Assembly: GCA_040143965.1 (NCBI GenBank)
Contig: JASJQH010000161.1
Location: forward strand, 1 to 23,776
Direction: 5' to 3'
DNA length: 23,776 nt
Source: Basidiobolus ranarum
Lineage: Eukaryota; Basidiobolomycota; Basidiobolomycetes; Basidiobolales
The notes beneath the pieces were generated by a model. It saw only the letters and a program-made list of their open reading frames with translations. It was not told the origin of the DNA and made no database searches. A program made the translations under genes and the position numbers. Below are positions 12,280 through 21,871 of this stretch, piece by piece (within the stretch, counting starts at the first letter, position 1; each line of letters begins with the position of its first letter).

Positions 12280-12877
12280 AACCTACTTTTATCTGTTCAT
12301 TAGCTCTCAACCTTTATACTTGGAAGATTTTCCCTCAATTCCTACGTTCCTCAGTGAATCCTCGTTGGATACATTCAATCATCCACTTCGGACTCAGGAT
12401 ATCCATGTATGATATGTTTTGTTTTCAAAAAAATCGAGGATTCACTGTTCAACTTCATGTCCATCATCCTTCTGAACTGTTATATGTTGAAGCAGTGCCT
12501 CAAAATGTATATTATTATTGAGGAGCAAGGTATAGGGATGATGAGTATCGAGAAAATCATCGGTATCTACCAACTTTTGGTATACTCTGGCTATTTCACT
12601 TTAATATATTATATGTTGTGTTCGCAATATTTGATGGGCTGCATTCTGAAGCAAATCATACTGGAATGTCATTTTCTATAAACAGTTGATGATTTTTAAC
12701 TGATCAGTAGTAGTCATATCTTCGTTGTTGGTCGATATTCAGTAGATTTAAGACTCATATGATCAAAAACTACGTGTGCATATCCACTGTAGCACAATCA
12801 CTCAGAAGTGCTTTTATTTTGTCTTTAACTTATAAAACCTTTGTCAAAACTAGGTTTTTGCTCTTAATAAACTTCAC
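12280..12877. other. AT-rich spacer between eS10 and ribokinase
   Basis: It holds the eS10 3' end and the ribokinase promoter. An open stretch at 12409-12681 encodes a low-information Ile/Leu/Tyr/Cys-rich peptide and is taken as chance. A perfect 13-nt inverted repeat (CAGTGAATCCTCG at 12352-12364, its complement at 12435-12447) is the only structure seen. Confidence 0.6.
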
Positions 12878-14016
12878 ATGTCCAAGATTTTATGCTTCGG
12901 TTCAGTAAATATTGATACCATTTACTTTTTACCGGGTCAATTAGTCATTGGTGAAACGGTTTCTTCCTCTCGTCAATTTATTGGGGCAGGTGGAAAAGGT
13001 GCAAATCAATGTGCTGCTTTAGCTAAGGTATTTTCCATTATCCTCAACTATATCTTTTAAAACCTATCCTCAAGTGGCGTACGGACTAATAAAGGCAGGT
13101 GCCGCTGTTTATATGAGTGGTAAAATTGGAAAAGATGGAACTTGGATCAAAGAAAAATTGAGTTTGTTGGGTGCAAATACAGATTTACTTCTGGAGAGCG
13201 AAACAGAAGTAAGGTCAACTAGTACCTGTGGAATCTACCTCCCTTTTGTCTCAAATATTTTGTATCTTCTTTCGTTGTAGAGTACTGGACGCACTGTAAT
13301 TATGAACAGTATTTCAAGTAGAGAAAATACGGTTGTGTTTTATCCGGGAACCAATTATGACCTGACAAAGGAAGATATTGAACAAACATTCAATCACTTC
13401 CATAGGGGTGACTGGCTTTTACTACAAGACGAGGTGAATTTGGGAAATGAAATAATTATTTTAGGAAAGAAGAAAGGTAACTCTAGTCTACTTTATTATC
13501 TTCATGAGCCTTATTTTGATCACTCTACTCGCAGGTATGACCATAGTCTTCAATCCCGCACCTATCAATAGAGAGATTACACAGCTCTACCCGTTCAATT
13601 TAGTTGATATTCTCATACTTAATGAGATTGAAGCGCGAGGCCTCTATTTTGAAATCACGAAAGAAGAGCTTGGTTCTTTGTCGTATGGGACATTGATAGA
13701 GATATGTCATAATCGATATCCAAATTTACGTGGTATAGTTATTACCTTAGGTAGTGATGGCGTAATTGCTGATTTTAAAATGCCACCCTATGGGACCTCT
13801 CAAATGTTTGCTATACCTGCTATTAAGACAGATGTAATAGATACTACTGCAGCTGGTGATACTTTTATTGGGTTTTTTGTGGCAGCATTGATAAAAAGTG
13901 GAATGCGTGATATTGAAGAGGCTCTAATACAAGGAGTAAAAGCTGCCTCTATAACTGTTAGTAGAGAGGGAGCAATGGACACTATTCCCAAACTTGAAGA
14001 ATTGAAAAAGGAATAA
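12878..14016 (+). CDS. RBK1: Ribokinase, PfkB family, 313 aa, four exons
   Basis: Ribokinase phosphorylates D-ribose to ribose 5-phosphate with ATP, feeding the pentose phosphate pathway and nucleotide synthesis in the cytosol. Exons are 12878-13027, 13095-13208, 13281-13476 and 13535-14016; the total is 942 nt in frame. Residues 7-12 are GSVNID, and ~36-52 are IGAGGKGANQCAALAKA, the PfkB signature 1 with the ribose-binding GGKGAN. The C-terminal signature DTTAAGDTFIGFF carries the catalytic Asp of AGD and is close to that of bacterial RbsK. Before it is the nucleotide-binding strand IVITLGSDGV. The acceptor at 13095 is chosen because it restores ALAK-AGAAVYMSGKIGKDG; an AG at 13073-13074 would hit stops. 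Codon usage is AT-rich. Length and motifs are complete, so the enzyme is probably active. Confidence 0.95.
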
Positions 14017-14408
14017 GTTGATTAGTACTCATGTATCTTTCAAATATTCAAGCTTTGGCGATAATAAAAATACAAAATTCTTGAGTAAACAAATTCGCTA
14101 AGCTTTAAGAATGTATGGGTCAGTAATATTGATGTACGAAGTGTATCTAGCAATATTGCCTACAAAATACCGTATTGTTTGGAAGTTTTTGATTATGATT
14201 AATCAAATCGAATGACCAAGATACTCTGAAATGTATAGATTTACATATTGAACCGCAAGAAATGTGACTTAAATAACTCAACCGATGCTACAAACTAAAC
14301 CGAATCAAATCAAAAAAATAATCAATTGATTGGGATTAATAAAATAAGCAGATACTGAAAACATCGATCTTTCTCTCCCAGAAGCCTTCTTTAACTTCGA
14401 TTAGACAA
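14017..14408. promoter_or_regulatory. Spacer with palindromes upstream of uL29
   Basis: The spacer starts with the ribokinase 3' end, with AATAAA at 14063-14068. It then holds two perfect palindromes, TGATTAATCA (14196-14205) and AATCAATTGATT (14320-14331), and two copies of AATCAAATC (14202-14210, 14303-14311). A pyrimidine-rich stretch (CTTTCTCTCCC, near 14370-14380) just before ATG 14409 may mark the transcription start. ATCAA/TTGAT-type sites for a dimeric regulator are an inference only. Confidence 0.35.
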
Positions 14409-14955
14409 ATGGTCAGTCCAACTCTTTTTTTATGCATCCATCTAATTTAAGTCCTACAAAGGTAGTTGAGTGCCATTTTAATATATATCATGAGAGCTTA
14501 AACTACTCCTTTCCTACAGGCTAAAGTTTCGGCTCACGCACTTCGCAATAAGTCCAAGGACGAACTCAAGAAGGAACTTGATGAACTCAAACAAGAACTT
14601 TCTTCCTTGAGAGTTCAAAAGGTTGCTGGTGGTGCTGCTTCCAAGTTGACTAAGATGTAAGTACTGAATCCTCATTGGTCGGATGAGAGCACATTTGATT
14701 AACCCTCTCATCGATAGCAACACCGTTCGCAAGTCCATCGCCCGTGTTCTCACTGTCATTACTCAAACTGAGCGTCAAAACATTCGTCTCTTGTACAAAC
14801 AAGAAGGCCGTAAATACTTGCCTTTGGATCTTCGTTATAAGAAGACCCGTGCTATTCGTCGTCGTTTGACTAAGTTCGAAGTTACTCGCAAGACCCTCAG
14901 ACAACAGAAGAAAGATATCCACTTCCCTCAAAGAAAGTTTGCTGTCAAGGCTTAA
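14409..14955 (+). CDS. RPL35: 60S ribosomal protein uL29 (L35), 125 aa, three exons
   Basis: The first exon is just the start codon ATG (14409-14411), followed by a GTCAGT donor. Exon 2 is 14520-14656 and exon 3 is 14718-14955. The product starts [20 protein letters not shown], continues [19 protein letters not shown], then [18 protein letters not shown], and ends RKFAVKA, matching eukaryotic uL29 along its whole length. The protein sits at the peptide exit tunnel of the large subunit and helps dock the signal recognition particle. Codons in exons 2-3 are biased to highly expressed choices, as in eS10. The intron right after ATG is common in fungal ribosomal protein genes; the C at donor position +3 is unusual. 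AATAAA at 15029-15034 is a likely poly(A) signal. Confidence 0.96.
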
Positions 14956-15393
14956 GTAGTTGCATATGATAGCTTGCATGTTCTATCTTTTAACGTTTCA
15001 ATTATGGATACTTTGAAAATTCTAGTAGAATAAAAGTTCATTCTTGTTGGACGAAAGCAAGAATTCCATATCCAGCTCGTTGGTTCAGAGACTTTGTACA
15101 GAACAAAGAACATCTTGCGCATATTCTTCGAATGAAATGCGTTGAACCATACGTTCATGCTAGAATTGCAGAACTAGTTGCATGTCGATTATTGAAATAG
15201 ATTTATTTCATTTGGTGTGATTATCAAGCATTGTTGGTTATGATCACAGTGACTAACTCCAAGTGATCATCGATATGAAGACTCAATCTAATGAAATGTG
15301 ATATATGTGAGATAAGGTATTGTAGTGTATATATGAGATGTGAATGCATATTCAATCTGTAAGTATATTCCGAACATTGGATGTAGCGGAACC
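14956..15393. other. Convergent 3' region between uL29 and the Kre9-like gene
   Basis: No gene was seen. It contains AATAAA at 15029-15034 for uL29 and two inverted repeats: TGAAATA/TATTTCA (15193-15199 and 15204-15210, 4-nt loop) and ATGATCAC/GTGATCAT (15240-15247 and 15263-15270, 15-nt loop). These may only reflect AT-rich 3' sequence. Confidence 0.5.
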
Positions 15394-16039
15394 TTAGCTC
15401 ATTGAATAGATGGCTAGCAGGAGGGTAGAAAACTGAGCAAACTTCGGAGTTATGGCCAATTGAGTAGCTGCGTTGTTTCTGTTGAATGGGTTGGCATTGT
15501 TCGCCACAGTGGAATTGTCCACTGTATTTGTGGTTTCTGTAATATTGGTAGAGTTTGCAGACGATGCATCTATGGCCTGATTTTTGGGATGCACCAAATT
15601 TTTCAATGAAGAGTTGGGATTAACTATGAAAAATAGCGGACTAAAGACTTGTACACCAGGTAATGTAGCTCCTATACTATATTGGACACCTTCATCTATT
15701 ATGGGCGAAACATACCAATCGTACCTTCGGGCATTGGCTTCGATGGGCGACACAATGGCAGTCACTGGTTGTCTAGTTGTTGCATCGCCTTGATACAATT
15801 GAAATGACAGAAGATTGGGAGTAAGTTGGCCACCAACTTCTCTCCTATAAAATAAGTATTCAATATCGTGTTAGATCAATTATTGATTCATACCGATAGT
15901 TTGGATCTTACCAAATGATAGCTACAGTAGTACCAGCCTGAATACTTCCACCCGAGGGGCTGGTGATGTCTATGATTCCATAGACGGAAGAGGCTGAAAA
16001 AAAGAGGAAGAATAACGCTAGATGAAAAATAGAAAGCAT
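15394..16039 (-). CDS. Secreted Kre9/Knh1-like wall protein, 192 aa, probably GPI-anchored
   Basis: Exon 1 is 16039-15912 and exon 2 is 15844-15394, joined TG|G. The N terminus MLSIFHLALFFLFFSASSVYG is a clear signal peptide with a likely cut after VYG. Residues ~22-115 match the Kre9/Knh1-like N-terminal domain of fungal surface proteins: the start ITSPSGGSIQAGTTVAIIW, a middle FQLYQGD, and an end YDWYVSP...YSIGA...FSPLFFIV. The next ~60 residues are rich in Ser, Thr and Asn with sequons NSS, NST, NIT, NST. The C terminus ends in a short hydrophobic stretch (FSTLLLAIY), consistent with a GPI-attachment signal although short. Family knowledge: such small Ser/Thr-rich GPI proteins sit in the fungal wall or plasma membrane, and Kre9 itself acts in beta-1,6-glucan assembly. 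A specific role here is not known. It converges on uL29. Confidence 0.85.
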
Positions 16040-17749
16040 GGTCTATAATCGATGCTTGGGCTAAAATCAAAGTTGTGATAAGATAAGTCGAAAGCCAGAA
16101 AACGATGACTATCAAATTATAAGTAGATCACTTCTAAGCTTAGGTCTTATAAAGCGAAAGAAAGTGAATTTGCACATTGGATATGTTCCCTTTGCATATG
16201 TGCCAGTAGCCTTTTCTTTCAATCTATCAATATTGCTATCGTCGGCTGCACATAATCGTAACACAACAAATAGTCCTCCAGGTTTCTCTGTATCTTGTGC
16301 CATCTTCTCTGCATGCAATATCCTTTATAGATTGTGGATTTGGTGAGTGGAGAGTGATACTTGGGGGACGTCATGAATCTAATCGGCTGAACTGATCGGC
16401 GCTCTACATTTAGATTTTTATTGATCTTCAAATGCAAATTCAATACAAAGCATTTTGTCAAACCAAACTTCTGAAAGGAGATCTTGCTTTTGATTAGCCC
16501 ACGTTTTAGTTGTCAAAAGGCATCAGCTCTGAGAGATACAGAGTATGGGGTCTTGCTCAGATCGCATAACTATGCAATATACGCATGGTTTCTCAGCTAA
16601 AAGTCAGTCAAATGTGATGTCTATTCTACAGTAAATCAGGAAGCCGCAAGTTAAAAAACACTCGATTTAATCACTACAAGGTTAGCGGCACGCTTATCGC
16701 CTGGCGGTATTGGACTATTAGTAACAATAACTAAATCAAACTGAGCAAATAAAAGTATACAATTTGAAACTTTATCGACTGGTACATTCTCTACCAAATA
16801 AACTGATCTGTTGGGGATCTTCCATTTCATGAGAAAAGCGCAACAGCAGTCTACTACATGCCAGAAGGTGTTGGTGAGACTGAAGGGTACGGGGAAGGGA
16901 ATATCCGGAGAGAGGTTGAATGACAAATAGCTAGTAGTGATGACATATATGAGTGCATACACTTTATTATCTGAACACATCACTCCAGGCATCCCTAGAA
17001 ATTGGCCGAGATATGGAATGAATTACCGAGTGTTTGCGCACAATTCGGCATTCAGATTTTCGTCAGCTATTGCATACACACAATGAGAAACGAGTCGTCA
17101 AGCATTTCTATTCACAAATGCACAACAGATGTCCATCTCCAATGGAGGCGATGGCCAACACATCATAATTATTGTTGACTTTCTCACAGTTTGACCAATG
17201 TGACATGAAATCACCTCATGTGAAGTGATGTTCAAGTTCTTATTGATTACAGTTCATCCATCGATGCTACGATTTGTGAATTGCTTGTGCAATGATGGTG
17301 GCATGTACATGCGGTTTAATTTATGTTAAGCATGTGTCAAGAATGAGACGTAAGATTTGGGTTTCGGCTTGCCTGATGCGAAAAAACTTCCTAAACATCC
17401 TGGATTTATGAATGGGGGCCCTCAAAATGAAATTCTATTCACTTTCAGTGTCTAAAGTAAAAGTTCTGCAGCCTTCAGCTCACCATACATGCAATTCAAA
17501 AATCCAATTCCTTTCATGGAAGATTATGGATAGACGTATCAGTTTGATAGCTGAGAAGTCGTGGATGACTTGCTCAAAACGAAGTGTGATTTCTCCGCAA
17601 TGCATAATAAAGCATAGAATTACTTGATTGTGGTCACAATTACTATAATCCTTAGAATGCTGTGAAATATGGGCTAAGATAAAGATACTTAACGCAGGTG
17701 CTTGCTTGTTCAAAGTAATGCGGCCATAATCGGGAGGAATACGCTTTCC
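16040..17749. other. Spacer between the divergent Kre9-like and receptor genes
   Basis: The left end holds the Kre9-like promoter and the right end the receptor promoter. Open stretches at 16651-16992 and 17480-17794 (minus) and 17412-17627 (plus) show no family features I can rely on. The 16651-16992 frame contains FAQFDLVIVTN, faintly like the E1/Aos1 adenylation fold, without the rest of that fold. An imperfect palindrome TCACCTCATGTGAAGTGA starts near 17212. Confidence 0.5.
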
Positions 17750-17757
17750 TATATATA
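17750..17757 (+). promoter_or_regulatory. TATA-box-like element of the receptor gene
   Basis: TATATATA lies about 76 nt before the receptor ATG (17833), a suitable distance for a core promoter. No expression evidence can be read from sequence alone. Confidence 0.4.
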
Positions 17758-17827
17758 CTGGTCTTCCTGCTGCTTTCAGGAGCAATAGAAACACAAATCT
17801 CTTCGAATCATTAGCGAGGCGTCTAAC

Positions 17828-17836
17828 ATGAAATGA
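17828..17836 (+). promoter_or_regulatory. Two-codon upstream ORF overlapping the receptor start
   Basis: ATG AAA TGA begins at 17828 with A at -3. Its stop TGA (17834-17836) overlaps the receptor ATG (17833-17835) in the sequence ATGA. If the leader contains it, ribosomes could stop and restart here; whether it is transcribed is inferred from the TATA-like element upstream. Confidence 0.45.
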
Positions 17837-19020
17837 GCGTGGCTGAGGAAGTGCTCTTTCAGAATAATATTTACGATTTTGTATTTTATCTACTTCACGC
17901 TGGCTCAGTTGTTAGTGCTGCGTTAGTTACATTAACATTTCTAGGTCTATCTTGGTTCAAAGGCGAGCTCACTGAAAGTATTTCATTTAGATTGTCTATC
18001 TGGATCGCCGTGGTAGACATATTTTATAGTTTGTTCAACATTTTGAACCACGCTTTCACAAATCCTGGGTTTCTCTGTACAAGTAGTGCTTGGGGGATCT
18101 CTTTTACCAGTTTATTCTTCGTTTTCTTGTCGGTAAGCTTGGCCTTTAACTTGCAGGCTACAGTGGTACATAACAAACCAGAAAAACCCAAATGGGAAAA
18201 AATATACATCTTCACCTCCTTGGCGTTGGCCCTGGTACTGAGCCTGGCTCCACTACCTTTTGATGTGTTCGGATATGATAGCAATAATAATATATGTTGG
18301 TTCATATCAACTCATCAACATCGAGCTGTCTGGGAGACTCTGACATTCCTTAGTTGGTCCATTCTGGGAGTTGTTTACAGCGTGGTTGTGGTTGCAATGA
18401 TTACAGAGAGGTTTATACGCCAAGTGCGGTGTATATCTGCTTTGGAAAATTTGTCGGATTCCCATAGTATTAACATCGATCGCTCCAAGATCATCAATTT
18501 AGCAGCGCTGTTTATTACATTCTATGCACTCGTCCCGGCTATTACACAAACGTTCAATCTACTTGCAGAGTTCATGGTTCTTGATGGATTAAAAGTGAGC
18601 TTCCCTCTACTAATGGCAGCGGTAATAAGTAGTTCAATCCAGGGAATAGTAAATTCGATAGTCTTCGCTTTAGATCCCACTTTACGTTTGGCCGTGTCGG
18701 AATTACGCGAGGATCTACTTAGAGTCTATTTCAGTAGTAAGCTTGACATACCACCTGAAATGGAACATTCTCCTAGTATGCGACAAAGAATCCTAAATTT
18801 TACCGTTGAGAATTTTTTACTAAGGAGTAGTACCTATGTTAACGATGTGGAAGCTACTTGGTCCGTTATTGAAGGAATACAAGTACCAGAGAAAGTAAAA
18901 ATACCCATGACAATGCTGAGCCAAAAAGGCGACGAATTTGATAATATAGAAATTCATACCTTGGAGATATCGACTATAGCAACCCTCTCTATGGTACCTT
19001 CACCGTTACTCAAAAAGTAA
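17833..19020 (+). CDS. Seven-transmembrane receptor, Git3/cAMP-receptor-like GPCR, 395 aa, intronless
   Basis: One uninterrupted frame; TAA at 17824-17826 lies upstream in the same frame, so ATG 17833 is the start. Seven hydrophobic segments appear at about residues 16-42, 53-75, 84-110, 122-142, 166-191, 218-246 and 254-281. Cys82 (before TM3) and Cys155 (loop 2, NNNICWF) can form the usual extracellular disulfide. TM7 ends SSIQGIVNSIVFALDPTLR, close to the QG..N..V motif of Dictyostelium cAR and fungal Git3/GprC-type receptors. A ~110-residue cytosolic tail rich in Ser/Thr/Glu follows. Family knowledge: such receptors sense nutrients or other ligands at the plasma membrane and signal through a G-alpha subunit to cAMP; the ligand here is unknown. 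Its lack of introns is odd next to intron-rich seipin and Ada2. A two-codon upstream ORF abuts the start. Confidence 0.88.
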   Translation: MSVAEEVLFQNNIYDFVFYLLHAGSVVSAALVTLTFLGLSWFKGELTESISFRLSIWIAVVDIFYSLFNILNHAFTNPGFLCTSSAWGISFTSLFFVFLSVSLAFNLQATVVHNKPEKPKWEKIYIFTSLALALVLSLAPLPFDVFGYDSNNNICWFISTHQHRAVWETLTFLSWSILGVVYSVVVVAMITERFIRQVRCISALENLSDSHSINIDRSKIINLAALFITFYALVPAITQTFNLLAEFMVLDGLKVSFPLLMAAVISSSIQGIVNSIVFALDPTLRLAVSELREDLLRVYFSSKLDIPPEMEHSPSMRQRILNFTVENFLLRSSTYVNDVEATWSVIEGIQVPEKVKIPMTMLSQKGDEFDNIEIHTLEISTIATLSMVPSPLLKK

Positions 19021-19636
19021 ATAGTTTAACTTTCTGACTCGGTTTTTATTCTTGTGTAAATCGCTACAAGTTACAGTACATCCTGTATTTCCACTTTTCT
19101 CGACGTTCCTTGACATTGCCAGTTCAAAAGAAGTAATACAAGTTTTATTCCTTGCGTTACTTTTCTACGTCTAATACTTGTTTCACTGCTTCTTCAGTGA
19201 AAAAAAGGTTTACTATTGTATATCTAAATTTTGTAATATGGATAGACTAAAGCCTTGTGTTCATTATTGGTGGATTTATATTATTTATTACACAATGGCA
19301 AATCGGATATGCCTTAAGCTGTCAGTAGTCACCCCGTAGCATCTCGGTTCTAGTTGAACACAATACAATGAATACTGTTGATGATTCATTGCAATTTGAC
19401 GTCGTTTTCTGAAACTATGTATCAAATAAAAGGTGGAGGTCATTTAACACGTGATAATACGATAGAGTATGATTTTCATATGATTTTGACATAACTTTGA
19501 TTTATTAGTTAGTCACTGCTATGTTCCTCAGTATTAGTAGGTGAAGGTTTTGAAATATTTCGAAACTTGGTTATACCAACCTTTTACTAATTCACATAAA
19601 ACTTGTCATTCTTTAAAGAAACTCCTTTTATCTCCT
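19021..19636. other. Spacer between receptor and seipin with a hairpin
   Basis: No gene seen. A perfect 8-bp stem TTTCACTG/CAGTGAAA (19181-19188 and 19195-19202, 6-nt loop CTTCTT) is followed by an A run, about 160 nt after the receptor stop. An AATAAA lies near 19424-19429. The right end holds the seipin promoter. Confidence 0.5.
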
Positions 19637-21446
19637 ATGTTGTTTGAAGTAAAGCAGTTGGGCAAATAGCCTTTGTATTTTTGTTTCTTGCTTGTAATTC
19701 TAACCGTAAAATTGGGTTTCAATAGGTCATCTCGGTATTTTTGACGCCTGTAATACGAATTGTTGACCCTTGGGTCAACCAGTTGTCAAATTTCTTCAGT
19801 TCACCTAAAACCCAAAGGTTTCTAGTTAAAACTTTTGTCTCGGCCGTTGTGTTTCTCGGACTTCTTGCAACGGCAATATTTGCATATGCTTCTTTCTACA
19901 TGATACATATCCCCAAGGTTGCCCACGATGCACCAGTGTTTCTTCAATACAGGTAAAAATTGAAGTTTAATCATGTATTTCTTCCCTTCCTACTCTTCAT
20001 ATTAATTATTCTCTTTTAAAGTAGCTCTTCTGGTCCATTATCAGCCGAAGTACTATTCACGGACTACAAGCCGGCTCAAGTAAGAGATAAGTTTAATGAA
20101 TTGTCCGTATTGCACACCTCTTATACTATACTTTATAGTTCCTTAGATATGGCCAAGGTTATGATGTTGTCTTGGATGTGCATGTCCCTTCTTCAGAGCA
20201 GAACACTGCGTTAGGTAAAGCCATAATGATGTTTCTCAACTCTACCATAATGTGTGTACTAAAAGTGTCACTATCTGATTAAATATAATACAGGTAATTT
20301 TATGGTTCAAGTACAACTACGCAACGCTGAGGGGAAAGTATTACATGAATCAGCAAGATCTGCTATACTAAAGTATCAGTCACCACTCTTGAAACTCATG
20401 TGTACAATCTGGAAGGCTGTACCATTACTGTTGAATTTGGCTGATGAATCCCAAACAATATCAGTCAAAATGATTGAACGTGTCGTGGAAAACTATGTAA
20501 GCATATAGAGACTTTCGAACCCTGAAAACAATAGAGTAGCAGGTTTATGGATAATCTAATGGTTTATTAACATACCATTTACCTTGGTGATCTAGGACGA
20601 TCCTATTACTCATGCTATTGTAAATATCTCCTCTCCCAAACTTCAAATTTACTCCGCCAAACTTCGCCTAGATGCACGTTTCGAGGGACTTCGGTACGTA
20701 ATTCCATGAATCATACATCAAATTTATTTAGTGCTGAAGTCATTTTCCCTTGGTTTGCCTTTAAATATAGCTATTTCATGTATTACTGGAGCACCTCTAC
20801 TGCTGCCGTTTTTGTCGTCCTTTTCTTTCTATGGGAAGTTGTGTTCAGTTTCATCGCCTGGAAAGTCTTGGTTTCTTGGTGGAATCAACGCTCTAGATTC
20901 CTTGAAGAGGAACCACAAACGGTTCCTACAAAGATGGAGACAGATCCTTGGGAAATGGTCGACGCTAAGATAGCTAAATTAGATGATGAACTGGAAGATG
21001 AAGAGAGTGATGTCGAAATTAAAACTGCTTTGTCAGAGGTGGAGACCATGGTAGAATCGTTAGCTGAAAGTAAAAACCATAAACATGTTAGTATCTTTCC
21101 TTCATCTCTTAAATGGAACAGCGGAAGAATGGCTGGATATAACAATTCTATGAGATCATCTTGTTAACTCGTGACATTTTAGTTTCCTTTCAGTGCACCA
21201 CGAGATGTGGATTCAGCTATTGAAACCAGTACTTTCTATAATTCAGAGATCTTCAACGAAGTTAAAAGCGAAAACAGTGAAACGAACTCTCTTGACGAAA
21301 CAGAGATCGAGTCTCTCATGGACCAGCGACGTGTCCCTTCGTCGGTAAAGCGTCGTAAGGATGTAACAATTGATGAGGTAAAGGAGGAATTCAACGATTC
21401 GGGTGCATCCACTTCATATGAATATAGAACAGGTGGACACCAGTAA
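19637..21446 (+). CDS. SEI1: Seipin, 417 aa, eight exons
   Basis: Seipin forms ER-membrane rings at lipid droplet neck sites and controls droplet assembly. Proposed exons: 19637-19648, 19726-19952, 20022-20079, 20139-20214, 20294-20496, 20596-20693, 20771-21086, 21183-21446; the total of 1254 nt stays in frame. TM1 is at ~41-62, ending in SFYMIHIPKV. The lumenal domain follows (FLQYSSSSGPL, YDVVLDVHVPSSEQN, GNFMVQVQL, ESARSAILKYQS, ISSPKLQIYSAKLRLDARFE). TM2 is at ~233-258 (AAVFVVLFFLWEVVFSFIAW). The ~155-residue cytosolic tail is acidic and longer than in yeast Sei1. Exon 2 has an in-frame TAG right before its acceptor and no early ATG, so a 5' exon is required; ATG TTG TTT GAA with donor GTAAAG is the best candidate, but inferred. 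The TTTTAG acceptor before 21183 is chosen because it alone keeps the last 88 codons in frame with donor GTTAGT. Confidence 0.93.
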
Positions 21447-21479
21447 AAATGGAATCAAATGAAAAGGAAACTAATGGTC

Positions 21480-21485
21480 AATAAA
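21480..21485 (+). terminator. Candidate poly(A) signal AATAAA of seipin
   Basis: AATAAA lies about 34 nt after the seipin stop codon. Position and sequence fit a canonical polyadenylation signal. Confidence 0.5.
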
Positions 21486-21871
21486 AGTATACTTCTTGTA
21501 TATAAGTGGTTCGCACTCTCTTCATAAATAAAGTCCTTAGTAAGCTTAAGCCCCAAACCATCACCATTTTAAACGTAGCAATTATATATATATTAAGGCC
21601 TCTAGGTTCTAGGCTTTGGCTGTGAATACTTTACATTTAGTCACGTATTTAGTCATGGTTTTTTCTGGTCAATTAATAATAAAAGCCATATTTTTATATG
21701 CTTGTGATAAGGGCTAAATTTTACAAATCATCGATCAAATCCGATATTTTTATTAAAAAGAAACTTTTTTTTGTTTTCCTAGTCACATCATCAAGTTGGG
21801 GGGTGGATTCTTGGTGTTGTTATTTCCTGAGGAAAAATCCATATATTATTCAAAATAAAGGTTTACTTTAA
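21486..21871. other. AT-rich spacer between seipin and Ada2
   Basis: No gene seen. It contains an alternating AT tract (about 21585-21596) and several A/T runs. The Ada2 promoter must lie here; no distinctive element stands out. Confidence 0.5.

Noticed and set aside
12409-12681. Plus-strand open frame of 90 codons between eS10 and ribokinase
   Set aside because: AT-rich, low-information Ile/Leu/Tyr/Cys composition, no recognisable domain, and it lies in the eS10 3' region.
13075-13094. Earlier acceptor (CAAG at 13071-13074) for ribokinase exon 2
   Set aside because: It leads at once to stops in the required frame; the AAAG at 13091-13094 restores the conserved ALAKAGAAV sequence.
11803-14955. 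eS10, ribokinase and uL29 as a functional cluster or operon
   Set aside because: They are only co-oriented; each has its own poly(A) signal and several hundred bases of spacer, and codon usage differs sharply between ribokinase and the ribosomal genes.
21087-21167. Reading seipin straight through to a stop at 21167
   Set aside because: A GTTAGT donor at 21087 and TTTTAG acceptor before 21183 join in phase to 88 further acidic codons typical of a seipin tail, so the read-through end is more likely intronic.
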